DNA of 5,318 bases from Acidobacteriota bacterium (GTDB lineage Bacteria > Acidobacteriota > Vicinamibacteria > Vicinamibacterales > 2-12-FULL-66-21), in contig JACCXG010000304.1 in NCBI GenBank assembly GCA_013697225.1, forward strand, positions 1-5,318, in the 5' to 3' direction. Each line of letters begins with the position of its first letter. Position 1 is the first letter of the stretch. This document shows positions 1 to 5,318 of the stretch, one piece after another. The notes below the pieces were generated by a model. The model had not been told where the DNA came from and did no database searches. It was given only the letters and a program-made list of their open reading frames with translations. A program made the translations under genes and the position numbers.

Positions 1-599
1 GGCAGTGGGCGTCCGCCACGCGGCACGGCGGCGTACACGGTGATCCCCCGCGCCTGCGCTTCGGTCACCGCCGCGTCGAGGGGCGCCTGGGTGACCACCG
101 GGACACGGAACGCACTGCCCATCGAGCCACGAAGAGCTTTCCACCCGAACGCGTCGGCCGTGCGTGTTCCACAGAGGACGCCAGTCACGCCGCAGGCGTC
201 CGCCGCACGGATGGCGGCCCCGACGTTCCCAGGGTCCTGCACGTCGGCGAGCATGAGGATCAGTCCGTTCGCTGCGGACAGCGTACCCTCGAGGCTGACC
301 TCCGGCCGACGGGCGAGGGAGACGATTCCGGACGGCTGGCGGACGGGACTGAGAGCGGCAAGTACCGGGGGTGAGACAGTCACGACCCGCGCCCCCTGTT
401 CTTCAGCGCGATGGGTCAGGGCCAGCACGACGCCCTCGAGTGCCCCGTGATGGACCGCCACCTCCTCGACACGAAGACCCGACGAGAGTGCTTCCTCCAG
501 CAAGTGGGCCCCTTCGAGCAGCAGCAGAACGAGAGGGGACCGCGCCGCATCTCGAAAGCGCGAGACCATCGGGTTCCCACGGCTGGAAATGTGCTCCAT
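1..599 (-). CDS. TrmH/SpoU-family RNA 2'-O-methyltransferase (partial, C-terminus off the left edge)
   Basis: This is probably an S-adenosylmethionine-dependent 2'-O-ribose methyltransferase of the SPOUT class, acting on rRNA or tRNA. The frame is open from an ATG at 599 to the window edge (199 full codons). Residues 1-85 resemble the L30e-like substrate-binding domain, with a typical opening NPMVSRF (9-15) and LLEGAHLLEEAL (27-38). The catalytic domain starts near residue 110. SpoU motif 1 is DVQDPGNVGAAIRAADACG (119-137), with the conserved N125 and R131. Motif 2 is RGSMGSAFRVPV (157-168). Motif 3, which completes the knotted SAM site, would lie beyond the window, so about 60 residues are missing. 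An in-frame TAA seven codons upstream of the ATG fixes the start region. No Shine-Dalgarno sequence is visible. The gene is divergent from the GreA gene. Family assignment is secure; the target nucleotide cannot be told, so no symbol is given. Confidence 0.9.
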   Translation of the reverse strand, partial: MEHISSRGNPMVSRFRDAARSPLVLLLLEGAHLLEEALSSGLRVEEVAVHHGALEGVVLALTHRAEEQGARVVTVSPPVLAALSPVRQPSGIVSLARRPEVSLEGTLSAANGLILMLADVQDPGNVGAAIRAADACGVTGVLCGTRTADAFGWKALRGSMGSAFRVPVVTQAPLDAAVTEAQARGITVYAAVPRGGRPL

Positions 600-662
600 C
601 CGCAGGCGATCTTATGCCACGCGTCCGCGGATTTCAGGGGTTCCGGTGTTACCATTTCCCGA
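600..662. promoter_or_regulatory. Divergent intergenic region, presumed to hold back-to-back promoters
   Basis: This 63-bp gap separates the start codons of the leftward methyltransferase gene and the rightward GreA gene, so promoters for both are expected in or near it. Weak -10-like hexamers are visible: TAAGAT on the minus strand (609-614) and TACCAT on the plus strand (650-655). Each matches TATAAT at four of six positions, and neither has a convincing -35 box. No Shine-Dalgarno sequence precedes either ATG. If these boxes are real, transcription would begin within a few bases of each start codon, giving leaderless or nearly leaderless messages. The promoter assignments are inference. Confidence 0.3.
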
Positions 663-1133
663 ATGAAGGCCCGATTGCTGAAGAAGTTCGAAGACGAGAT
701 CAGCCAGCTGGACAAGGAGCTGAAGACGGAGCTGCCGCAGGAAATCAAGCGTGCGCGCGAGCTGGGTGACCTGCGTGAGAACGCCGAGTACCATGCGGCA
801 AAGGAACGCCAGCGGCTTGTGGAGTCGCGCATCAGCCTGCTGATGAAGCGGGTCAGCGAGATCCACCTGATGAACCTCGACAAGATTCCGCGCGACCGCG
901 TGGGGTTCGGATCGACCGTTCACCTCAAGGACCCCGCGAGTGATTCGATTACCATCTATCAGCTCGTCATGCCGGAGGATGCCGACGTGGACCGGGGAAT
1001 GATTTCGACCGCCTCCCCGATCGGCCGGGGGCTGCTCAACAAGGAAGAGGGGGACGAGGTGACCGTCACGACGCCGAACGGGAGCCGCCGGTTCGAGCTG
1101 GTGAAGCTCTCGACCATTCACGACGAGAAGTAG
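663..1133 (+). CDS. greA: Transcription elongation factor GreA/GreB family
   Basis: Gre factors insert a coiled coil into the RNA polymerase secondary channel and stimulate cleavage of backtracked RNA, rescuing stalled complexes. The 156-residue product is close to the usual GreA length of about 158. Residues 1-70 form the N-terminal antiparallel coiled coil. Its tip, RARELGDLRENAEYHAAKE (30-48), carries the two conserved acidic residues D36 and E39, which correspond to D41 and E44 of E. coli GreA. Residues 80-150 form the FKBP-like C-terminal domain, with the hallmark SPIGRGLLNKEEGDEV (118-133) followed by TTPNG. The N-terminus is about five residues shorter than in E. coli. ATG 663 is the best start: the frame is open further upstream, but the next ATG or GTG would overlap the divergent gene's start. 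No Shine-Dalgarno sequence is visible. It is first in a three-gene same-strand cluster, 37 bp before the patatin-like gene. GreA rather than GreB is suggested by length and the SPIGRxLL block. Confidence 0.93.
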   Translation: MKARLLKKFEDEISQLDKELKTELPQEIKRARELGDLRENAEYHAAKERQRLVESRISLLMKRVSEIHLMNLDKIPRDRVGFGSTVHLKDPASDSITIYQLVMPEDADVDRGMISTASPIGRGLLNKEEGDEVTVTTPNGSRRFELVKLSTIHDEK

Positions 1134-1170
1134 TTCCACGACCGGCGTCAGGCACCCTGCCAGCACCGTG

Positions 1171-2637
1171 ATGACCCCCGACAGCCCCGAGCGTCTCTAT
1201 TCGACGCGCCTGCGTACTGCGCTCGTGCTGATCGGCTCCGGTACGGCGGGCGCGTATCACGCCGGCGTGCTCCGTGCGCTTCATGAAGCGGGCGTGAGGA
1301 CGGACCTCGTAGCGGGCCGCGGCATGGGGGCCGTGAGCGCCATGTTCGCGGCGGTGGACGGCGGCGCCCGCTTGTGGGACGCGACGGGAATCTGGAAAGG
1401 CCCGGGCGCGGCGCGTCTCTACTCGTGGCGACTGGCCGTGCGGGTTGCCGGGTGGGCGGTCCTCGCCGCCGGAGCGATTCTTCTGTTCCCTCTCCTGCTC
1501 TGGGGCTGCGCGATCGTGGTGGGAGCGATCGGCCTGGTGCTCACCTTGATCGGGTTCGAAGCGACAGCCAGTGCGCTGACGATTGGCTTCACCGAGCGGG
1601 TCGGCGCCCTCTTCGCTCCGGCGTGGCTGCCGACCATTCTTCCAAGGCTTGTTCTCCTCGCCGCGCTCGTGGCGGCCATCTCCCTCGGCGCGGGCCTGGC
1701 AGCCCGCTCCTACGGGGGGCGCACCCGCCGCCGGGTCCGTCACGGGGTGCTGTGGCGGCTGGCCGGCGCTCCGCTCTCGTCGACCGCGGGTTTCGATGCC
1801 TTCGCGTCGGAGTTGTGGAAACTGATTCGGGGCGCGGCCCCTTTCCAGCGTCCGAAGAACTCGGAGCTGGGGCGACGCTACATCGAGCTCCTTGGCGAGA
1901 ACCTCGGGCAGCCGGGCTTTCGCGAGCTGCTCGCCGTCATTCACGATCTGGACGCCCGGCAGGATGTGGTGTTCGCGTTCCTCGGGGAAGCGCACCGGCA
2001 TCGCTTTTTCGGCCCGTCGTGGTCGGCGAGCGGCATACCCCGGGCGTCCGAGGCCGTTGATTTGGCCGGCGTGGGGCGAGTCCATGGGATGGACGTGCTG
2101 GCCGCCTCCCTCGCGCTGCCGCTCGGTACGGAGCCGCACATGATCCGGTTCCCGGCGGAGGGGCACTGGCGTGGTGAGACGCACCGGGCGTGCGATCGCC
2201 CGGGCGCTGTCGGCCGCGTACTCGAGGAGGTTGCCGCCGCCGGAGCCGAGCAGGTCATACTCGTGTCCGCCTGCCCGAGGCCCGGCCGCCCCCACGAGCT
2301 CAGCGCCCATCGTGGGGATCTTCGCGGACAGGCGGGCGAGCAGCTCTCGGCGTTCGAGGCCGCGGCCCTTCGAGACGTGCTCGAGACCTTTGCGGGGCGC
2401 TTCGCTGGCCTGCACGTCATTCGACCCGACCACAATCCGCTGGGCCCGCTCGACGTCGAGGGCGTTCACGACGAACGCTCGGACAGGGATTACCCGGTCG
2501 CCGAGCTCGTGGACCGCGGCTACGAGGATGCCTACAGGCAGTTCGTCGATCCGATCGTCGGGGCAGGTGGCGAGCGCATGCAGTCGCTGCAGCCCGGGTA
2601 TCCGCAGGGGCTCCCGCGCGGGGCCGTCGAGCCCTGA
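1171..2637 (+). CDS. Patatin-like protein with membrane-spanning insertion and apparently lost catalytic dyad
   Basis: This is a 488-residue protein of the patatin-like phospholipase superfamily, whose active members hydrolyse acyl lipids with a Ser-Asp dyad. Residues 16-65 match the family N-terminus: the oxyanion loop GSGTAGAYHAGVLRAL (22-37), then the nucleophile elbow, here GRGMG (49-53). The family consensus there is GxSxG, so the serine is replaced by G51. Residues 88-178 are strongly hydrophobic, giving two or three likely membrane segments (about 88-110, 112-128, 156-178), followed by a basic stretch RTRRRVRHG (184-192). Family similarity resumes at about 225-320 (ELGRRYIELLGENLGQPGF; LAASLALPLG). 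At the expected DGG aspartate position the sequence reads AEGHW (329-333). Residues 358-366 (GAEQVILVS) and a C-terminal block (IRP, then GYEDAYRQFVDP) fit patatin tails. An in-phase GTG at 1168 is an alternative start; neither start has a good ribosome binding site. The downstream gene begins after 1 bp. The role is unknown; a membrane-anchored pseudoenzyme is my inference. Confidence 0.85.
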   Translation: MTPDSPERLYSTRLRTALVLIGSGTAGAYHAGVLRALHEAGVRTDLVAGRGMGAVSAMFAAVDGGARLWDATGIWKGPGAARLYSWRLAVRVAGWAVLAAGAILLFPLLLWGCAIVVGAIGLVLTLIGFEATASALTIGFTERVGALFAPAWLPTILPRLVLLAALVAAISLGAGLAARSYGGRTRRRVRHGVLWRLAGAPLSSTAGFDAFASELWKLIRGAAPFQRPKNSELGRRYIELLGENLGQPGFRELLAVIHDLDARQDVVFAFLGEAHRHRFFGPSWSASGIPRASEAVDLAGVGRVHGMDVLAASLALPLGTEPHMIRFPAEGHWRGETHRACDRPGAVGRVLEEVAAAGAEQVILVSACPRPGRPHELSAHRGDLRGQAGEQLSAFEAAALRDVLETFAGRFAGLHVIRPDHNPLGPLDVEGVHDERSDRDYPVAELVDRGYEDAYRQFVDPIVGAGGERMQSLQPGYPQGLPRGAVEP

Positions 2638-2638
2638 T

Positions 2639-3796
2639 ATGAAACCTTCCACGAAGATGGTCCGGCGGCCTCTGCTGCCGCTGACGGACGTCGATCCGCT
2701 CACCACCCCGATTTTCGAGACGACGAGCTATGTGTTCGACAGCGCGGCACAAGTGCGCGAGTACAACGAAGGGCGGTCGGCGAAATACCTCTACACGCGG
2801 TACGGCAATCCGACGATCACCGCCGTCGAAGGGAAGCTGGCCGCGGCGGAAGGGGCCGAGTCCGCGCTGCTGCTGTCGAGCGGCCAGGCTGCGACCTCGA
2901 CAGCGCTGCTGGCCCTGCTCCAGAGCGGCGACGAGATCGTCTGCAGCGCGGCCATCTACGGCGGAACACTGCACCTCCTGGGCGATCTGCTGACGAGGCT
3001 CGGCCTGGCGGCGCGCTTCGTCGGGATCGACGAGCTTCGCGACCCGGAACGCGTCCTGTCGGACCGGACGCGGGTGCTCTGGTTCGAGTCGCCGATCAAC
3101 CCCACCCTCCGGTGCGTGGACATCAAGGCGGTTGCCGACGCGTGCCGGGCGCGCGGCGTCGTGTCGGTGCTCGACAGCACCTTTGCGAGCCCGGTGAACC
3201 AGCAGCCGCTCTCGCTGGGGGTGGACGTGGTCATGCACAGCGCCACGAAATACCTGAACGGCCACAGCGATGTGACTGCCGGCGTGCTGGCGGGCGGGTC
3301 GTCGCGCCTCGCCCCCATGGAGAAGGTGCGGCGATCGCTCGGCACGATTCTCGACCCGCAGGCGGCGTACGCTCTCGGGCGCGGGCTGAAGACGCTCGTC
3401 GTGCGCGTCGAGCGGCAGAATGCCTCAGCCGGCGCGCTCGCCATTTGGCTGCGGCAGGATCCACGGGTGCACGCCGTGTTCTACCCCGGTCTGGCGGATC
3501 ATCCCGACCACGACATCGCGCGGCGGCAGATGCGCGGCTTCGGCGGGATGGTGTGCATCGATGTGGGGGACTATGCCCGCGCGGCGGCATTCTTCGACCG
3601 CCTGAAGGTCTTCCAGCGCGCCGCAAGCCTGGGCGGGGTCGAGAGCCTGTGCAGCCTGCCCGTGCTGACGTCCCAGTGGGGGCACTCCGACGAGGAGCTG
3701 CGCGCCGCCGGCGTCACCCACGGTATGGCCCGGCTGTCGATAGGGTTGGAGGATGTGGAGGATCTGATCGCCGATTTGGATCAGGCGCTGGGCTGA
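2639..3796 (+). CDS. Cys/Met metabolism PLP-dependent enzyme (cystathionine gamma-synthase / gamma-lyase type)
   Basis: This is a fold-type I PLP enzyme of the trans-sulfuration family, acting in the cytoplasm on homocysteine, cystathionine or methionine-type substrates. The 385-residue length fits cystathionine gamma-synthase, cystathionine lyases and methionine gamma-lyase (380-400) better than O-acetylhomoserine sulfhydrylase (about 430). Visible motifs: YTRYGNPT (52-59), whose Y52 and R54 reach the phosphate of the neighbouring subunit's PLP; SSGQAA (81-86); the PLP-stacking Y108 in YGGT; D179 in LDSTFASP, which contacts the pyridine nitrogen; and the Schiff-base lysine K204 in HSATKYLNGHSDVTAG. 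SLGGVESL (330-337) and R365 in MARLSIGLED form the substrate-carboxylate region. The start is ATG 2639, within TGATATG, 1 bp after the preceding stop; translational coupling is likely because no Shine-Dalgarno sequence is seen. The frame stays open another 156 codons upstream but there overlaps the patatin-like gene. Synthase or lyase activity cannot be decided from sequence alone. Confidence 0.92.
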   Translation: MKPSTKMVRRPLLPLTDVDPLTTPIFETTSYVFDSAAQVREYNEGRSAKYLYTRYGNPTITAVEGKLAAAEGAESALLLSSGQAATSTALLALLQSGDEIVCSAAIYGGTLHLLGDLLTRLGLAARFVGIDELRDPERVLSDRTRVLWFESPINPTLRCVDIKAVADACRARGVVSVLDSTFASPVNQQPLSLGVDVVMHSATKYLNGHSDVTAGVLAGGSSRLAPMEKVRRSLGTILDPQAAYALGRGLKTLVVRVERQNASAGALAIWLRQDPRVHAVFYPGLADHPDHDIARRQMRGFGGMVCIDVGDYARAAAFFDRLKVFQRAASLGGVESLCSLPVLTSQWGHSDEELRAAGVTHGMARLSIGLEDVEDLIADLDQALG

Positions 3797-3808
3797 CTTC
3801 AGCGTGCC
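3784..3808. terminator. Possible small hairpin at the convergent gene junction
   Basis: CGCTG (3786-3790) and CAGCG (3800-3804) can pair as a 5-bp stem with a 9-nt loop, extended by a G-U pair or by GGC/GCC around a bulge. The element is centred on the 2-bp gap between the two stop codons, so it could act on both strands. Neither side has a T-run, so it is not a canonical intrinsic terminator, and the stem is short enough to be chance in GC-rich DNA. Confidence 0.2.
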
Positions 3809-5226
3809 ACCGCTTCCCGCTTCTTGTCGCCGGGGGATTCGTGCAGGAATGTCTCGGCCATCTCGGCGATACGCGCGGTGACGGCGGGCCCCTCGAGCGC
3901 GCCGAACTTCTCCTGGAATTTCGCGACCGGCACCACGGCCTTGGCCATCGCGCGATGACCGCCGGCGCTGCCGATGTCCCCGAACCACCGCTTGACGAAC
4001 TCGCCGGCATTGCGTGAGTAGCCCAGGTTCCGGACGCTCACGATGAAGGAGGTGCCGACGACCCCGGCGATGATGGTCCACTTCACGTCTTCGAGCTGCA
4101 GGAAGAAATCGGCCGTATAAGGGATGAAGTCCTCGCGCGGCGCCTCGCCGATGAACGCGCTGAAGATCTGCTCCTTCATGACGCCGTCCTGGCTTGCACG
4201 GTTCACGTATCGCAGCCGTTCCATCGTGATTTCGGCCCCCTCCATCTTGCGGATGAGCGCCGCGTCCGCCAGCGGATAGAGGAACGTGAACGCCTCGAGA
4301 TCCACGCGGTTCGTGTGGCGTGCGAAGAACAGCGTGTCGGACTTGATCGCGTAGAGCATCGCCGTGGCGGTGCGCTCGGAGATGTTCACGTCCACGGCGC
4401 GCAGGTGTTCGGTCAGGATCGTGGAGGTCGAGCCGTAGTCCGCCCGGATGTCCTTGAAGACGGCGCTGTAGCCGGGCTGCTCCGGGTGATGATCGATCAC
4501 GAGATCCGCCCGCTGCAGCATGCCGCCGAAGTAGTGCGGCTGCACGTCGACCGTGGCAATCCGCTCGAACTCGCCGAACGAGGCGGGTGTGACCGGCTCG
4601 ACATGGATGTCGAGCATGTTGGCCATGCGCAGGTTCTCGGGTCTGGTGACCCCCTGCACCGCACCGATGATCGCAGTCGTCTTGGTGCGCCGCAGCAGGT
4701 TGCGGAGCGCGAGCCCGCTGGCGAGCGCATCCGGATCCGGATCGTTGTGGAGGAGGATCAGGACACGATCGGCATCGGCGAAGTACCGCTGATACTGCTG
4801 GACCCGTGCGCGGGTCATCGATCGGCTGAGCTCCGTGACGAGCGTCGGCCGAATCAGCTCCGACAGATCCATGTCGGCCAGGCCCGGGAATTCCGCCTTC
4901 AATTCGTCGGCGGCCTTGGGGTTCCGGGGCCCCGTGTGCAGCACGTAGGTCAGCGTTCCCCCTGCATCGAGAATTGCGCCCAGGATCCGCCGAACGCTGC
5001 GGCGTCCGGTGTTCTCGACGATGAAGCAGGTGCTGGGGGAGATGTCGGCTTTGAGATAGGTGTCGACGCGGCGGGGGTCTCCGGCCATGATCTGGATGCC
5101 GGCATCGTGGAGGCGCCGGGCGACCGGCCGGCTTTCCACGATGAAGTCCACGTCGAAGCTCGGCAGCAGGACCTCGTCCAGGGAGCGGATGACGAGTTCG
5201 TCCTGGCAGATGGCGAGAACGCGCAC
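3799..5226 (-). CDS. DHH/DHHA1 family phosphoesterase with N-terminal TrkA-N-like domain
   Basis: The 475-residue protein combines a Rossmann-like N-terminal domain with a DHH-DHHA1 phosphoesterase core of the NrnA/GdpP/RecJ superfamily. These metal-dependent enzymes cleave short oligonucleotides, pApA, PAP or cyclic dinucleotides. Residues 1-100 resemble TrkA-N (start MRVLAICQDELVIRSL; AGIQIMAGDPRRVDTYL at 42-58), but the GxGxxG nucleotide-binding motif is absent. The catalytic motifs look intact: HNDPDPDALASG (160-171; H160, D164, D166), D227 in ATVDVQPHY, D245-H246-H247 followed by P, and D297 in YAIKSDTLFF. The DHHA1 signature SAGGHRAMAKAVV includes GGH at 422-424. The start is GTG 5226, supported by GAAGAGGG (5236-5243) with a 9-nt spacer. 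The stop lies 2 bp from that of the convergent PLP enzyme gene. The N-terminal domain may be a regulatory or sensing module, which is inference. The exact substrate is unknown; an oligoribonuclease or pApA hydrolase role is most likely from the family. Confidence 0.9.
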   Translation of the reverse strand: MRVLAICQDELVIRSLDEVLLPSFDVDFIVESRPVARRLHDAGIQIMAGDPRRVDTYLKADISPSTCFIVENTGRRSVRRILGAILDAGGTLTYVLHTGPRNPKAADELKAEFPGLADMDLSELIRPTLVTELSRSMTRARVQQYQRYFADADRVLILLHNDPDPDALASGLALRNLLRRTKTTAIIGAVQGVTRPENLRMANMLDIHVEPVTPASFGEFERIATVDVQPHYFGGMLQRADLVIDHHPEQPGYSAVFKDIRADYGSTSTILTEHLRAVDVNISERTATAMLYAIKSDTLFFARHTNRVDLEAFTFLYPLADAALIRKMEGAEITMERLRYVNRASQDGVMKEQIFSAFIGEAPREDFIPYTADFFLQLEDVKWTIIAGVVGTSFIVSVRNLGYSRNAGEFVKRWFGDIGSAGGHRAMAKAVVPVAKFQEKFGALEGPAVTARIAEMAETFLHESPGDKKREAVAR

Positions 5227-5227
5227 G

Positions 5228-5275
5228 TCAGCGATCCCTCTTCAGGACTACCCCTTGCAACTGCAGGGTGTTCAT
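5228..5275 (-). promoter_or_regulatory. Possible leader ORF upstream of the DHH phosphoesterase gene
   Basis: A 15-codon frame, MNTLQLQGVVLKRDR, starts at an ATG (5273-5275) just downstream of the TATAAT box. It ends in TGA (5228-5230), one base before the GTG start of the phosphoesterase. The main gene's Shine-Dalgarno sequence lies inside this frame, so its translation could affect initiation downstream. It has no clear ribosome binding site of its own, and a frame this short often arises by chance. Confidence 0.2.
5236..5243 (-). promoter_or_regulatory. Ribosome binding site for the DHH phosphoesterase gene
   Basis: GAAGAGGG on the minus strand is purine-rich and carries a partial Shine-Dalgarno match, with 9 nt between it and the GTG at 5226. 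It is the only convincing ribosome binding site seen in the window, and it supports the GTG as the start. Confidence 0.55.
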
Positions 5276-5287
5276 GCCCAAACCGCC

Positions 5288-5293
5288 ATTATA
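5288..5293 (-). promoter_or_regulatory. Likely -10 promoter element for the DHH phosphoesterase gene
   Basis: A perfect TATAAT hexamer lies on the minus strand 61 bp upstream of the GTG start, in otherwise GC-rich DNA, where a chance match is less likely. Transcription would start near 5281, giving a leader of about 55 nt. The expected -35 position (about 5311-5316) reads TCCAGA, a poor match to TTGACA, and no extended -10 TG is seen. Activator dependence or an alternative sigma factor is possible. Confidence 0.45.
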
Positions 5294-5318
5294 CGCCCCT
5301 TGGCGCGTCCTCTGGATT

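Noticed and set aside
40..450. A plus-strand frame antisense to the methyltransferase gene
   Set aside because: No motifs and a composition typical of a reverse-strand shadow; the minus strand encodes intact SpoU motifs 1 and 2.
411..662. An 84-codon upstream extension of the GreA frame
   Set aside because: It has no similarity to Gre factors and overlaps the well-supported divergent methyltransferase. The ATG at 663 gives the normal GreA length.
1149..1161. A small dyad (GGCA-CCC-TGCC) between the GreA and patatin-like genes
   Set aside because: A 4-bp stem with no T-run is too weak to call a terminator, and the genes look co-transcribed.
2150..2240. A possible frameshift in the patatin-like gene explaining the missing DGG motif
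   Set aside because: The original frame keeps family-like sequence on both sides (LAASLALPLG before, GAEQVILVS after), and the other frames give no DGG motif here, so a substitution is the simpler reading.
2171..2638. A 156-codon upstream extension of the trans-sulfuration enzyme frame
   Set aside because: It overlaps the patatin-like gene in another frame and is Arg/Ser/Pro-rich with no family similarity. Starting at ATG 2639 gives a standard-length enzyme with the expected N-terminal motif spacing.
1066..2706. A 546-codon open frame on the minus strand antisense to the patatin-like gene
   Set aside because: Its translation is a low-complexity Arg/Gly/Pro/Ala-rich sequence with no recognisable motif, as expected for a shadow frame in GC-rich DNA. 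The opposite strand has clear family motifs.
3112..4017. A 301-codon plus-strand frame crossing the convergent junction
   Set aside because: It is an Arg/Gly-rich shadow of the two real genes, which have clear motifs and stop codons that abut at the junction.

Overview
The window is a GC-rich, densely coded chromosomal segment with five protein genes and almost no spacer DNA. I see no mobile element, CRISPR array, RNA gene or phage gene. High GC, scarce Shine-Dalgarno sequences and the gene set suggest an uncultured soil-type bacterium, perhaps Acidobacteriota (Vicinamibacteria-like) or a similar high-GC phylum. That placement is an impression, not a measurement.

Layout. A SpoU/TrmH-family RNA methyltransferase runs leftward from 599 and off the left edge, so its C-terminus is missing. 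It is divergent from a rightward cluster of three genes: a GreA-type transcript cleavage factor (663-1133), a patatin-like protein with a membrane insertion (1171-2637), and a PLP-dependent trans-sulfuration (Cys/Met metabolism) enzyme (2639-3796). The last two genes are 1 bp apart. A leftward gene for a DHH/DHHA1 phosphoesterase with an N-terminal TrkA-N-like domain (3799-5226) meets the cluster tail to tail, with 2 bp between stop codons. A clear TATAAT box and a leader of about 90 nt lie upstream of it at the right edge.

The genes do not form one obvious pathway. The methyltransferase, GreA and the DHH enzyme all belong to RNA metabolism or nucleotide turnover. The trans-sulfuration enzyme belongs to sulfur amino acid metabolism.

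The most unusual item is the patatin-like protein. It keeps the glycine-rich oxyanion loop and the family's C-terminal blocks, but both positions of the catalytic Ser-Asp dyad appear replaced (GxSxG reads GRGMG; the DGG-type motif reads EGH). A hydrophobic stretch of about 90 residues is inserted between them. This looks like a membrane-anchored pseudo-lipase rather than an active phospholipase. The DHH protein's N-terminal domain also lacks the usual Rossmann glycine motif. No wholly new multi-gene system is evident.
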